Positions 1 through 12,899 of a stretch of DNA of 64,000 nt are shown here, one piece after another. Position numbers and translations under genes: made by a program. The notes beneath the pieces were generated by a model. That model saw only the letters and a program-made list of their open reading frames with translations. It had not been told where the DNA came from and made no database searches. Origin of the DNA: Glycine soja (Eukaryota; Streptophyta; Magnoliopsida; Fabales; Fabaceae); contig NC_041016.1 in NCBI RefSeq assembly GCF_004193775.1, positions 46,872,767 through 46,936,766 of the forward strand. The letters are read 5' to 3'. The stretch's first letter is position 1; the number at the start of each line of letters is the position of its first letter.

Positions 1-289
1 AAAATGACAACTTTTTAAAAGTTCATATAATATTAGTTCATATAATATTAAATTTGAATTATTTACGTATGGTCACGTAGTTTAAATTTACTCTTTTGAC
101 TCTCACTTAATAAGTGAAAATAAACAACTACTTTGAACTAACCTTAGTGTGTAGCTTGTACTGTTTGTATGTCTTTTGTCAAGTTTAAATAGCTCGCAAA
201 GTTGCTCATTTTTTCAATTCTTCAAAGTTTTCTCTTTCTTTTTCATATTTAATATAATACATATTCTAATTGTTGCTGATGGCATGTAG

Positions 290-2610
290 GCAAAAATTCT
301 TTTATTTGGAATGGACAGACACCAAGGGTGACCCTCACAGATCCCGAGCTAATCAAAGATGTATTCAACAAGATTTATGACTTTGGAAAGCCTAATATGG
401 GCCCAAATATCAGATCACTTATTCCTGGTCTTGCAATGCATGAGGGAGAAAAGTGGAGCAAGCATAGAAAGATAATCAACCCCGCATTTAATTTAGAAAA
501 GTTGAAGGTTAGTTTTCTATTACTAAACAAAGATCTTAGATATTGACATGTGTGTCTTTTGAAAACATGTCAGACAAATATTGAGATTGTGCCACAAATG
601 TATCTACATTTTTTTAATGTGAAAATTACCTTCCTATAAAATGTATCCTCTTAAAAGGAATTACTATCATTATAAATATAATCTTTAACAATATTTTTTT
701 ATTTAACACTTAATAAAAATATTAGTAAAATTTGTTTATAATATTTAAAAATATTGCAAAATTATGAGTAATGTTATTAATATATTTTTATAAGATTTAT
801 CTAATATTATGTATAGATCATGTTGTTAAAGTTTTTTTTGACATTTTAGATTTTAGCAACATATATTATATATAACATTTGATAATATATCATAAAAACA
901 TATTAATAATATTTATTCATAATAATATTTTTTAAATATGACCTAAAGGCTTTTAACAACATTTTTATTAAATGTTAAATAAAAAAATATTTTAAAAGTC
1001 ACATATAATAATGAAAACATACTTTGCAAGTAAGAAAAAAATTTGGTATATATGGCAAAGCTTGAGTTAAGTTTAGCCAGCAACACATATTCTTTCAACT
1101 GCAAGCAACATCAGCTGGTCTATAAACATGATGTGCATGTCCGAATGTGTATGTGTTTAATTAATTTGAAACGCACGGAAAATTTTAACACCTTGCTATT
1201 TCTTCATTACACCATTCACAGAATATGTTACCACTATTCATCCAATGTTGCGATGATCTGATTAGCAAATGGGAGGAAATGCTGTCTTCAGATGGATCAA
1301 GTGAAATTGACGTATGGCCTTTTGTTAAGAATTTGACTGGTGATGTTATTTCCCGAACAGCATTTGGAAGTAGTTATTTAGAAGGGAGAAGAATATTTCA
1401 ACTTCTAAAAGAGAAAACTGAACTTATACTGAAAATGAGAGGACAGAGGTAAGACAGATATGTATATTTGATTATTTGATAGACTTAAGTGATCAAACTT
1501 ATTGGATGAGCTTTAATCAACTAAACTAAAGATTATTTTTTTTACAGTAACCATTTTACCATATATTGTGACATGAGTATGTGAAGGGGTACCTCTCAAT
1601 TTAACATTTTAAAATCAATCTACCATTTTTTTATTACTGAAGGAACCAACATTAGAAGTATAGTTGATGCATAAAAGAACATTCCCTTCATTTCATGATT
1701 ATTACAGGACTGATTATACTTGTAGGTTGGTACCTAAAAGGATGAAGGAAATTGATAGAGATATAAAAGCTTCACTTATGGATATTATTAACAAGAGAGA
1801 CAAAGCGCTAAAGGCGGGTGAAGCCACTAAAAATAACTTATTAGATATACTTCTGGAGTCAAATCACAAGGAAATTGAAGAACAGGGGAACAATAAGAAT
1901 GTTGGAATGAATCTTGAGGAAGTTATTGAAGAATGCAAGCTTTTCTACTTTGCAGGGCAGGACACCACTTCAGTTTTGCTTGTTTGGACAATGATATTAT
2001 TGAGTAGGTACCCTGATTGGCAAGCACGCGCAAGGGAGGAAGTCTCACAAGTTTTTGGCAACCAAAAACCGACTTTTGATGGACTGAATCAATTAAAGAT
2101 TGTAAGTTTGTATTATAAACTTGTTATTGAATAGCATGTTCATGGTATTTACTATGAATATTTTTGCAACAGGTTACTATGATTTTGTATGAGGTTCTTA
2201 GATTATACCCTCCAGGAGTTGGTGTTCCTCGAAAAGTTATCAAAGATGTGAAACTTGGAAACCTATCATTTCCTGCTGGAGTGGAGATTTTCATATCAAC
2301 AATTTTGGTTCACCATGATAGTGAGCTCTGGGGTGATGATGCTAAGGAGTTCAAACCTGAGAGATTTTCTGAAGGAGTTCTGAAGGCCACGAATGGTAGA
2401 TTTTCATTTTTCCCCTTTGGAGGAGGTCCTAGAATATGCATCGCACAAAATTTTGCTTTGTTGGAAGCAAAGATTGCTTTGTCGATGATTTTACAATGTT
2501 TCTCGTTTGAACTTTCTCCAACCTATACTCATGCTCCAACTATGGTGATGACTATTCAACCCCAATATGGCGCTCCAGTCATTCTACATAAGGTGGAGAA
2601 ATATGAATAA
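290..2610 (+). CDS. CYP72A: Cytochrome P450, CYP72A subfamily, exons 2-5 (exon 1 lies upstream of the window)
   Basis: This is a microsomal heme-thiolate monooxygenase; legume CYP72A enzymes include triterpenoid (saponin) oxidases, but the substrate of this one is unknown. Exons inferred from GT-AG sites and matching phase are 290-507, 1222-1448, 1708-2101 and 2173-2610 (stop TAA). Visible motifs are the C-helix WSKHR, the I-helix oxygen-binding motif AGQDTT in exon 4, the K-helix EVLR and the PERF motif in exon 5, and the heme loop [10 protein letters not shown]. The usual last Gly of the heme loop is Ala here. Exon 4 starts with TDYTCRLVP, where relatives typically have a tryptophan-rich YIPGW-type segment, so this stretch is diverged or slightly short. 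All four exons are open in frame. Whether the gene is functional depends on exon 1, which is not in the window. Confidence 0.95.
508..1221 (+). other. Intron 2 of CYP72A copy 1
   Basis: AT-rich intron with donor GTTAG at 508 and acceptor CACAG at 1217-1221. Many short ORFs and T/A runs, no coding signal. The equivalent intron of copy 2 is 7375-8094 and differs only by small indels. Confidence 0.85.
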
Positions 2611-4130
2611 TAATAGTTATCTCTTATTATATCATTTGTGTTATACTCTACTTGTTTGTGTCATCAACTATTTTGAAGTATAAGAGATTAAAACTGTCCT
2701 TTATCCAAAAACATTAGAATTGTTTTGTTAGACTCCATTATAACAGCATAGCTGTTATATCATTAATCAACGCTATTATTTGACACTAAGGACTAAAACA
2801 AAAACAAAATATAACCACCAAAAAAAATTTCTTTAAAAGACAAGCACAAAATAGGATGTTTTATACGAACAAATTATTATTTAAGCCTAGTAAAATTATC
2901 TCTTATTACATGATTTGTATTATATTCTTCTTTTTCGTATCTCTATTATTAGTGTATTGTCCAAAATAATAATGTGACAAAATCAAATTATTTCTTTTAG
3001 GCATGCAAGTTTATCTATATATGCCCATCCATGATCTATTTAATTTATATGAAAGTTAAAGTGTAAATTGTGGAGTTAGAATGTCACCATATACTTTTTG
3101 TTATTCTTATCTTATTTTTTAAGCCATATAAATTAAATTTAAAGATTCTTAACTTCTTTCTCTTCTTTCAAAACTTCCTTCAGGTTCACTTCATGACATG
3201 TGAATGCTTTAGTGATTTGTGGTGGTAATCACCCTTAACGTTCTTTTCTCCTTGGCGTTTAAATTATTACAAATTTAACTAAAAGTGATCAAATAATTTT
3301 TTTTATATAAAAATTAAATATCGTTAGAGCATGTGAATACTTTGTACTAGTAATATGGTTACAAAAAGAACCAATTTCTTTTATTTTATTTCTATACTAG
3401 ATTTTTTTAATAATATAGTTACAAAAAATCGGATCAATAAAAATTTTAACTATTTTTAATAAACATGTAATAGAAAGGAAAGATAATGTGTCATTGTCAC
3501 AAAATTAGCATGGTTTAGTTGTAGTATATATTTGATGTTAATTTGTTTTCATTCTATTGAAGTGAATGTATTGTTTAAGTTAATGTAATGTTATTTTATG
3601 TTTGAAATTATTTTATGCTTAAATTTGTACAAATTTTATATTATTCATATTCAAAAATAAAATTACCTTCTAAAATGAAAAAAAAAAAAATAAAAACTTC
3701 TTACAGATCAAGTTGATTTGCAAGTCGTTCGTGGATCAACTTCCTCCATATCAAACTTATGGATAACTATAATATTTGTGGATCACGTTACACGCAGATC
3801 AAACAACATCTGTTGGGTGCACAGCAATCGCTTTAAATACTCATGAGATATTTTTATCTTTTCGATGCTGGGTGGATCTCGCAACACCCTAATAATGCAC
3901 CCATAAAGCTATAAAATTATTTTTAATTTGTGCCATGTCCTGCACGGGTATAATTAAATATTAAAGAAATCAGAAAGGTTGAGAAAGAACCACGTACACC
4001 GCCGACAAATGAAAGACTCACACGACAGCAACGCTTGCAGCAATGGCTACCCCTTATAACCAACACTAAAATAATGAAAATTAAAGGAGGGCATAAAACA
4101 GAAGATCAATGATGCAATGAACGACGGGGG
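2611..4130. other. Intergenic region between the two CYP72A genes
   Basis: The 3' flank of copy 1 (2611-3411) is part of the segmental duplication. The ATAAG target at 2680-2684 and the CAA target near 2706 are intact, whereas copy 2 has insertions there. From 3412 to about 4130 the DNA is unique AT-rich sequence. I see no ORF with coding character and no transposon termini in it. Confidence 0.7.
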
Positions 4131-4140
4131 TGAAAAGGGA

Positions 4141-5353
4141 CTATATGTAAAGAAGTACTTGAGAGACTAATCTGCACACAGCAATACAAAGTGAAGAAGC
4201 AGAAGCATATTCAGAGGTAAATTTTATTTTGTGCCTTTTCAATATTTCAATTCAAATATATTAATAATATTTATTTATATTTGGCAAAAAAATTTAAATA
4301 TCGTCAAAATCTTTTAGTAATATTTTTACAAGTATTAAGAAAAAAATGTGCTAAAGATAATATGTGTAATATTGACGAGAAAATCCTTTCGCTTAAAAGA
4401 TCTTATGCACCTATTTGTCACCTTGGCTGCAATTGTTTGTAAATCATTCCTTCATAGGTTTATAGATCGACTGTAGTAAAGAGAGTAGTGCTATAATAAA
4501 ATTGACTGATCGTCAAAAAGAGAAAGGAAGAGAGATGTCGTTGGTTTTAATCTTTTTTTACTAACATTTTAACAAAATTAATAATTAATATTTATCAATA
4601 AAATAACAAACTACAAAGCAAACCATGTCATCCTTGTAACGGTGTCCAGATAGAAAGCTACCCAGTGAGTCTTGGATATTTTTAGAACCGGAAGTAAAAA
4701 CTTAAAAGAAACCCTTCGAAACGTAGTTCTTAAATAATTTATTGATATTTATTTTATAAATTTATAAATTCAACCATAAAAAAATAATATACAAAATTCT
4801 TATATATTAAAAAATTCACCAAAATAAAGTGAATACTTTTTTTTCAGATTTTTTAAAAGTTGTGAGTCTTTCAAAATGGAATCTCAAGCCGTCGATTATT
4901 TTACGCATGTGTGTAAAATGACACTGTACATACCAATGGGGATTCAATAGCAAAAAATTAGGTTCGTTGTACTAACTCAACATTGTTTTGTTATAATGAT
5001 TATATTTTTTTTCTGATGAGTTCATTAATATTTTTTTTTATCAATAGGAATCAAACATAAATTTATAATAACTCACATACCATACTGAATTAGACACGCT
5101 TTTGGTATTTATCCATTAGTATTTGGTAAAAGAGAAACATAGGAAGGAAAATCAACACATAGAAAATAAGCATAATATATTTGGCAAACAACCAAATAAA
5201 TTTTAAATTTATAAAATCTATTGATTAGTTTTACTTTACATTTTATTTATAATGGTTCTCTAATATGTCCTTTTCTTATTTCTTACAACTTATTTCTTTT
5301 AAACCAAGTATTTATCTTCACTTATTTCTGTTAACTTTTTTTTTTAGAGAGAA
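4141..5353 (+). promoter_or_regulatory. Candidate TATA box, 5' UTR exon and 5' UTR intron of CYP72A copy 2
   Basis: A TATA-like CTATATGTA at 4141-4149 lies about 30-70 bp ahead of a purine-rich stretch ending in CAGAG, followed by a GT donor at 4217. A T-rich tract and AG at 5346-5347 lie directly before the ATG at 5354. This suggests a leader exon of about 45 bp and a 1.1-kb leader intron. The model rests only on sequence signals; a transcription start closer to the ATG is equally possible. Confidence 0.3.
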
Positions 5354-5879
5354 ATGGAAGCAGCATGGGTCAATATTCTGATGCTGATACTGATACTGAC
5401 TCTGATATGGGCATGGAAGAAGCTCAACTCATTATGGCTCACGCCAAAGAGGCTTGAAAAGATCTTAAGAGAACAAGGCCTTCGAGGCAGTCCATACAGG
5501 TTTAAGGTTGGGGACACGAAGGAGTCATTAAAGATGCAAATGCAAGCCATGTCCAAACCCATGAATCTCTTCTCTAATGACATAGGACCGCGTGTGTCTC
5601 CCTATGATCATTACATTGTCAACAAACATGGTACCTTCATGAGTAACGTTATATTTTTTCACTTCATCCTCTTACAAGTTGTTTTACTATCTTTTATAGT
5701 AAGTATTAAAATAAGGTAAGTGTATTTAATGTCTTAAAATATAAAACACATTTAAAACTTATTATAAAAGGTAACTGGAGTAGGAAGATTTAGAATTAGT
5801 TTTCTCTCCGCTTTTCTCTTTTTGCAATTGTTATATCAAGGAACCAAGTTTTGTTCGGAAATTACATGTTTAAAATGAT

Positions 5880-6130
5880 TTAATTATTAATTTGGTTTCC
5901 GAATTATTTTAAATAGTTCAATTTAGTTCTTAAAATTTTAAAAGATTCAATTTAATCCTTAAATTTTTAAAAATAAATCAAGTTGGTCTCCAAATTATTT
6001 TAAATGACTCAATTTGATTTTTAAAATCTTAAAAATTTAGGGACTAAATTAATTTATTTTTAAGAATTTGAGAAACAAATTGAACCTTTTAAAAATTTAA
6101 AGACCTAATTAATATAATTTCTTATCAAAT
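5880..6130. repeat. Inverted-repeat-like AT-rich insert in intron 1 of CYP72A copy 2
   Basis: The first half carries motifs of the type CAATTTAATCCTTAAA and CAAGTTGGTCTCC. The second half carries near reverse complements (TTTAGGGACTAAATTAAT, CAAATTGAACC). This looks like a small MITE-like or foldback repeat common in legume introns. I cannot define clean termini or a target duplication. Confidence 0.4.
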
Positions 6131-6710
6131 TGATAATTACCGTTTAAAATAGACCAAAATGTTTCATTCACGTGGTGTTCACTTTCATATCTAGTTAATT
6201 GTGTAAAATAAATAGAGAGAAAAGTGAGAAAGAATGAAATTGGGAGGATATATAGAAATATAAGGGAAATAGAGTAGACAATAGTTATTGTTTGAATGGA
6301 TAAAAATACATAAGAAAAAAGGTGAAAAAATCCATGTGCCTGATTTGATGACTGAAAAAGAGAGAGTAAAAAGAAGAGTGAAAAAATATATATTAAAAAA
6401 GTATTTCATTCATGTCATATGCATTTTGATTTTCTTGTGTGTGAGTGTTCATGAGATGTTTAGGTAAGACGAAGTGTATGTTTGGTAACACATTCTCTAT
6501 CTTTGACGCGGATCACTGGAAGCAGTTCATCTCTTATTTCCTTGTCATTTTATGAATTTGGACGTGGTTTAATTTGCTTTATATCGTGGACGGTGAACGC
6601 CAATTCAAACACGCTAAAGGAACATGCATACTTGTAATCTCAGTTCTCCTTGTTTGTCTCTGAAAAAGAACATTGCCTTAGTCATTAGAGACTCACCATC
6701 AGACAGTGGA

Positions 6711-6713
<3 letters not shown>

Positions 6714-6781
<68 letters not shown>
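6714..6781. repeat. (TA)n microsatellite
   Basis: About 34 uninterrupted TA dinucleotides within intron 1 of CYP72A copy 2. Open reading frames of alternating Ile-Tyr on both strands here are artefacts of the repeat. Confidence 0.97.
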
Positions 6782-6784
<3 letters not shown>

Positions 6785-9556
6785 GGAAAAAATATTAACC
6801 ATTAAATCTTATTTTGAACTATTATCAAAATAAAAACAAAACACAAAGTCACAAGTTTTTAAAAAAATGACAACTTTTTAAAAGTTCATATAATATTAAA
6901 TTTGAATTATTTACGTATGGTCACGTAGTTTAAATTTACTCTTTTGACTCTCACTTAATAAGTGAAAATAAACAACTACTTTGAACTAACCTTAGTGTGT
7001 AGCTTGTACTATACCAAAAGGTTACCATGGTTTGTATGTCTTTTGTCAAATTTAAATAGCTCGCAAAGTTGCTCATTTTTTCAATTCTTCAAAGTTTTCT
7101 CTTTCTTTTTCATATTTAATATAATACATATTCTAATTGTTGCTGATGGCATGTAGGCAAAAATTCTTTTATTTGGAATGGACAGAAACCAAGGGTGACC
7201 CTCACAGATCCCGAGCTAATCAAAGATGTATTCAACAAGATTTATGACTTTGGAAAGCCTAATATGGGCCCAAATATCAGATCACTTATTCCTGGTCTTG
7301 CAATGCATGAGGGAGAAAAGTGGAGCATGCATAGAAAGATAATCAACCCCGCATTTAATTTAGAAAAGTAGAAGGTTAGTTTCCTATTACTAAAAAAAGA
7401 TCTTAGATATTGGCATGTGTGTCTTTTGAAAACATGTCAGACAAATATTGAGATTGTGCCACAAATGTATCTACATTTTTTTAATGTGAAAATTACCTTC
7501 CTATAAAATGTATCCTCTTAAAAGGAATTACTATCATTATAAATATAATCTTTAACAATATTTTTTTATTTAACACTTAATAAAAATATTAGTAAAATTT
7601 GTTTATGATATTAAAAAATATTGTAAAACTATGAATAAATGTTATTAATATATTTTTATAAAATTTATCGAATATTATGTATAAATCATGTTGTTAAAGT
7701 TTTTTTGTGACATTTTAGATTTTAGCAACATATATTATATATAACATTTGATAATATATCATAAAAACATATTAATAATATTTATTCATAATTTGATAAT
7801 ATTTTTTAAATATGACCTAAAGGCTTTTAACAACATTTTTATTAAATGTTAAATAAAAAAATTTTAAAAGTCACATATATAATAATGAAAACATACTTTG
7901 CAAGTAAGAAAAAAATTTGGTATATATGGCAAAGCTTGAGTTAAGTTTAGCCAGCAACACATATTCTTCTACTGCAAGCAACATCAGCTGGTCTATAAAC
8001 ATGATGTGCATGTCCGAATGTGTATGTGTTTAATTAATTTGAAACGCACGGAAAATTTTAACACCTTGCTATTTCTTCATTACACCATTCACAGAATATG
8101 TTACCACTATTCATCCAATGTTGCGATGATCTGATTAGCAAATGGGAGGAAATGCTGTCTTCAGATGGATCAAGTGAAATTGACGTATGGCCTTTTGTTA
8201 AGAATTTGACTGCTGATGTTATTTCTCGAACAGCATTTGGAAGTAGTTATTTAGAAGGGAGAAGAATATTTCAACTTCTAAAAGAGAAAATTGAACTTAC
8301 ACTGAAAATGAGAGGACAGAGGTAAGACTAATATGTATATTTGATTATCTGATAGACTTAAGTGATCAAACTTATTGGATGAGCTTTAATCAACTAAACT
8401 AAAGATTATATTTTTTACAGCAACCATTTTACCATATATTGTGACATGAGTATGTGAAGGGGTATCTCTCAATTTAACATTTTAAAATCAATGTTCCAAT
8501 TTTTACTACCGAAGGAACCAACATTAGAAGTATAGTTGATGCATCAAAGAACATTCCCTTCATTTCATGATTATCACAGGACTGATTATACTTGTAGGTT
8601 GGTACCTAAAAGGATGATGGAAATTGATAGAGATATAAAAGCTTCACTTATGGATATTATTAACAAGAGAGACAAAGCGCTAAAGGCGGGTGAAGCCACT
8701 AAAAATAACTTATTAGATATACTTCTGGAGTCAAATCACAAGGAAATTGAAGAACAGGGGAACAATAAGAATGTTGGAATGAATCTTGAGGAAGTTATTG
8801 AAGAATGCAAGCTTTTCTACTTTGCAGGGCAGGACACCACTTCAGTTTTGCTTGTTTGGACAATGATATTATTGAGTAGGTACCCTGATTGGCAAGCACG
8901 CGCAAGGGAGGAAGTCTCACAAGTTTTTGGCAACCAAAAACCGACTTTTGATGGACTGAATCAATTAAAGATTGTAAGTTTGTATTATAAACTTGTTATT
9001 GAATAGCATGTTCATGGTATTTACTATGAATATTTTTGCAACAGGTTACTATGATTTTGTATGAGGTTCTTAGATTATACCCTCCAGGAGTTGGTGTTCC
9101 TCGAAAAGTTATCAAAGATGTGAAACTTGGAAACCTATCATTTCCTGATGGAGTGGAGATTTTCATATCAACAATTTTGGTTCACCATGATAGTGAGCTC
9201 TGGGGTGATGATGCTAAGGAGTTCAAACCTGAGAGATTTTCTGAAGGAGTTCTGAAGGCCACGAATGGTAGATTTTCATTTTTCCCCTTTGGAGGAGGTC
9301 CTAGAATATGCATCGCACAAAATTTTGCTTTGTTGGAAGCAAAGATTGCTTTGTCGATGATTTTACAATGTTTCTCGTTTGAACTTTCTCCAACCTATAC
9401 TCATGCTCCAACTTTGGTGATGACTATTCAACCCCAATATGGCGCTCCTGTCATTCTACATAAGGTGGACAATTATGAATAATAATAGTTATCTCTTATT
9501 ATATCATTTGTATTATACTCTACTTGTTTGTGTCATCAACTATTTTGAAGTATAAG

Positions 9557-10681
9557 TGATGAGGACATGACCAAGAGCAAGGGCAAGGATCCACTTGAAG
9601 GACTTGGAGGGCCTATGACAAGGGCTAGAGCAAGAAAAGCCAAGGAAGCTTTTCAACAAGTGTTGTCCATACTATTTGAATACAAACCCAAGTTTCAAGG
9701 AGAAGAGTCCAAGGTTGTGAGTTGTATCATGGCCCAAATGGAGGAGGACTAAATGACACCACTTTGTCTCAATTTTAGAGTGTTTAGTTTGTCTAAATAA
9801 TGGCTCAATCCTTGTAAAGTTGGCTGACCAAAAATATATTTTGGGTTAATCAACTAAAAGGGCTTTAATAGGTTTAGTTCAAGTTGTAATAAGGGCCCAA
9901 TTGGCAACCTAGGCATCAGCCTTTTGGGAGACCAAATGGTGGCTGACTTGTTGGCTGTTGGGGGTGACTTTTGGTTGCCACAATTTCAGTTACACTCAGC
10001 CATTAAGTTTTTTTTAATTCCCTAGGTTAATGACATTAAGTTATTTTAATTCTAGGTTAGTGGGTCATTACTAAAATTTGCTGTAAAGCTTCTATATAAG
10101 CTGAACCATTTTATCAATAAACACAAGTTGAGTTTTATTCAGAAAATTAGAGTTTATCTCTTTTATCTTAGTGAGAGTGATTCTCCTAAATTCTTGAGTG
10201 ATTTAAGAACACCCTGGCTGTATCAAAGGACTGTCACAACCTTTGTGTGTTGCCCTCGCTGGAAAGAGTGATTCTTTCCTTCCTTTCATCTTCACCCTTG
10301 TTCTTTCAAACCACAATTCCAGAAAATCCACCTCTGCCCAGAATTATCTCGTGGCCATAACTCCCATTTTACGCACTCAAATTAAGTGATTCTTGAGCCT
10401 AAATTGAATTTCAAAATGAGACCTTTCACCTCGTTTTGGAATCACTTCATTTGGAGCCCTATAGCTTCAGTTATTGCCATTTCTATATTTCTGTCCAACC
10501 ACCACTTAACCTACGTTTTACCATCCCATTCATCCATTTTATGCCAAGAACCACCTTATTAAGACCTACGAAATTAACCACCTTATTTTCCATCCTTTCC
10601 TTAATCAATTTCCGCATTTTCCATCAAGGTTTAATCCTAGACGATCCTAAGTCAACCCTTGTGCCATGAGGATTCATATCA
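9557..10681 (+). mobile_element. Solo LTR of a Ty3/gypsy-type retrotransposon
   Basis: A 1125-bp block starts TGATGAGG and ends CATATCA. It is flanked by ATAAG at 9552-9556 and 10682-10686, a perfect 5-bp target duplication. Copy 1 of the segmental duplication has the single ATAAG empty site at 2680-2684. It contains a TATA box (TATATAAG, 10093-10100) and AATAAA at 10116-10121, consistent with U3/R. A 61-codon frame at 9567-9752 includes a PMTRARARK-like stretch resembling the C-terminal tail of gypsy Pol reading into the LTR. No internal gag or pol is present, so this is a recombination product. Confidence 0.9.
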
Positions 10682-10732
10682 ATAAGGGATTAAAATTGTC
10701 CTTTATCCAACACTACTAGAAAAAATATTATC

Positions 10733-10900
10733 TACGACGTTGTTTTTAAGACGGTTCTAAAGGACCGTCTTAGAATAGGAGGCGGTGACAATTTTGTAAT
10801 TTGGAGAAGAAATAATATTTTTTACGTCGCACATTCTAAGGCGGTTAGAAAGGACCGTCTTAGAATGTAAGGTAATGACAATTTTGTAATTAAGATTAAT
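10733..10900. repeat. Left subterminal repeat array of the CACTA element
   Basis: Repeated GACGGTT and its complement ACCGTC, mostly paired head to head around a few bases, for example near 10758-10776 and 10838-10865. Such arrays are bound by the TNPA-type protein in related elements; the function here is inferred. Confidence 0.75.
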
Positions 10901-11049
10901 AAGCCAACGACGGCTATTGCGTAAGCCCGTCTTTGTTTAATTGCGTCTCATACTCTGGCCCTGCTTTTAAACACTTAGTCGCTTGACATTCTTCTGCCCT
11001 AGCTTACGCTAGTGAAGTGAGTGAGCGAGCAAGTGAGGTTCCGCAGCCA

Positions 11050-12880
11050 CTTACCCACTCCGCCGTCGTCATCCTCCGGGGCCGGAGCCCTTCACCTACC
11101 TGGATGACTTCCCCCGCCCTGATCCCAACCACGATGAGATGATCCTTGCCATCCCCCGCGCCGCCTCCGACAAGAACATCTCCACCAAGGAACGTCGCGC
11201 CAGGCGGCTTCGGAGCATCGTGTTCGAGCAAGAAGACGACCAGCACAGCGGCAAAAAGCACCTCATTTATCCTCCTTCTCGTCTATTTAACCCTCTTTTT
11301 CTTCTATTCTTTCCTTCTTTTCCATAAATGTTCATTGTTTTGTAATCATTGTGTTTTCTTTCTTTCTTTTTTTGGTTTCAGCTTTTGTGGCAAAGTCAGT
11401 GGCGAGAGAGAACGACATTAGGGAATGTGCAACCACTGTTCACGCTGCCAATTCTAATGTTCTGTCCGGGATTGGATTTTCTCGCCCCTTTTTTCACCAT
11501 GACGGTATGCAATTTTCTTCCCCTGTTTTATTGATTTTACTCTCGCACTGCTAAACACACAGTCTAAACTCAATCCTTAGATTTAGGCTCATCATAATCC
11601 TGATTTTACAAAACAACATTTACTTTAATCTAATTTTTTATGCTAAAAATTAGGGGATTAATATGAGAATTTTGTAAAGAACTAAAATGACCTACACTTG
11701 CAATCTCGGAACTAGAATGGGAGTTTACTCTGATTTTCTATTATATGTTATGTTGGAAGGGTCATGGCTCGTGGCTTACTTTATTGATGCTTTTGACTTG
11801 GCAGGTTCAAAAGGAAGGGGTGGGAGTGGGAACATTTCTGCCTTGTTGAGTGGTGTTCCGTGGGATGTTAATATGCAACTGTTACAAGTAACCTCAGGTA
11901 ACCAATCTTATAGATAGTGTGATTATAGATGATGTTGACTGCAGCATTTTTGTTCTGAACTATAATATTTTTTCATAATTTATAACTCATTGTAGTTTGC
12001 TTCTATTACTTATAACATTATGTTTTTGCATTTTTCTTTGTGTATTTTTCCTTTTACCTTCTGTCTAAACCTTATTTTTCCTAAGCTTGATATGTAATTA
12101 TGTCTTTTCAGGAATGACCTTTAGCAGTAAGACAATTGGCGGCAATTTGAATTCTAAGGTTAAATTTGTTGTGATGAAGGGTTCAACACTAATGAAACCT
12201 ACTGCTAGTCTGTTGGCTAAGCAAAATCAGCCCCATCCAATTGTTAGCTCAAGGTGATTATTGGAGAAACTTGTCCTTTGTCATGGTTCAAGGCATGAAT
12301 TATTAGTGAAAATCAAACAGTCTTGCAACGCTTGATTAGTTGGCAAACATTTTTTGAATTGAATCATGTCACTGCATTCTACCATAAGATATTTGTTTGC
12401 TCCGCATGGTGCATTGATTTAAATGCTTTCTTTCTTGGATGGTTACTCTGTTCTTTATGAAATCGTGAATTGTTATTAAGTAGGATTGCCGGAGTATTAC
12501 TGCATTTATTCCCTACTTTTCTCTTTGGTGCTATGATGTTTTATGGTTGTATCTAGTTTTCTAATCCTTGGATGCCGAGAAAACTGTTTTTTCTTGTATA
12601 TCTACAACTCAACTATTCCATTGTCCTAAGGTTTCAGAAACTACAAGATCATAACAATTTAATGGATTATAGATTATAGGTTATTAGAAGTAAATTTGCC
12701 CCCATGTTTGGCTGGTAGCATGGAAGTACTTGAAACCATGAGAATTTAAATGTGTATTTACTATTGATGGCATTCCATTTATTTTTAGACTGGGTAATTG
12801 GATTGCTTACTGTATCTTGTCTATGATAGGTTGGTGATGTGAAGCAGCAAGTTAATTTTGTCCACAAGGCACCTAAGAAG
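11050..12880 (+). pseudogene. Captured multi-exon host gene fragment inside the CACTA element (possibly TPX2-like)
   Basis: A run of exon-like blocks with canonical GT-AG borders differs in base composition from the surrounding transposon DNA. The blocks are a GC-rich first block at about 11050-11260, then 11382-11504, 11805-11897, 12112-12253 and 12830-12880. Peptides such as LMKPTASLLAKQNQP (12200-12240) and KQQVNFVHKAPKK (12842-12880) resemble, from memory, the central part of plant TPX2 spindle-assembly proteins. That assignment is tentative and the first block may come from another gene. No start-to-stop frame joins the blocks, and downstream exons are missing. Introns are retained, so capture was at the DNA level. 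Confidence 0.6.
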
Positions 12881-12899
12881 GTAAGGGTTGTAATGCAAT

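Larger units (their letters stand above)
1..3411 (+). repeat. Segmental tandem duplication, copy 1 (CYP72A exons 2-5 plus 3' flank)
   Basis: This stretch is near-identical to 6864-16834 once two insertions in the second copy are removed (about 3.41 kb in each). Homology begins at or before the window edge in intron 1 of the P450 gene. It ends around 3411, where the sequences diverge just after a T-run. A short local duplication near position 30 distinguishes this copy. Its uninterrupted 3' flank (2680-2720) preserves the pre-insertion sites of the solo LTR and the CACTA element in copy 2. Confidence 0.93.
5354..9482 (+). pseudogene. CYP72A: Cytochrome P450, CYP72A subfamily, complete five-exon copy with a premature stop
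   Basis: Exons inferred from splice sites are 5354-5630, 7157-7374, 8095-8321, 8580-8973 and 9045-9482, together 1554 nt (517 residues plus stop if uninterrupted), the normal CYP72A length. Exon 1 encodes an N-terminal membrane anchor (residues ~6-22, Ile/Leu-rich) and a PYR-type segment typical of CYP72. Codon 164 is TAG (7369-7371), two codons before the end of exon 2, where copy 1 has TTG (Leu). Translation would therefore stop before any catalytic motif. The rest is open and keeps AGQDTT, EVLR, PERF and [10 protein letters not shown]. Differences from copy 1 include Lys-to-Met in the WSKHR motif, Gly-to-Ala in exon 3 and Ala-to-Asp in exon 5. Such light damage suggests recent loss, or a sequencing/allele difference at this one base. 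Confidence 0.9.

Noticed and set aside
3412..4130. Possible further transposon between the CYP72A genes
   Set aside because: No terminal repeats, target duplication or coding remnant could be identified.
6614..6833. Open frames of alternating Ile and Tyr on both strands
   Set aside because: They are produced by the (TA)n microsatellite and have no gene context.
9567..9752. 61-codon ORF after CYP72A copy 2 as a separate gene
   Set aside because: It lies wholly inside the solo LTR and resembles a gypsy Pol tail.
11004..11261. 85-codon minus-strand ORF
   Set aside because: It is the complement of a GC-rich captured exon; the plus strand has the splice sites and sensible peptide.
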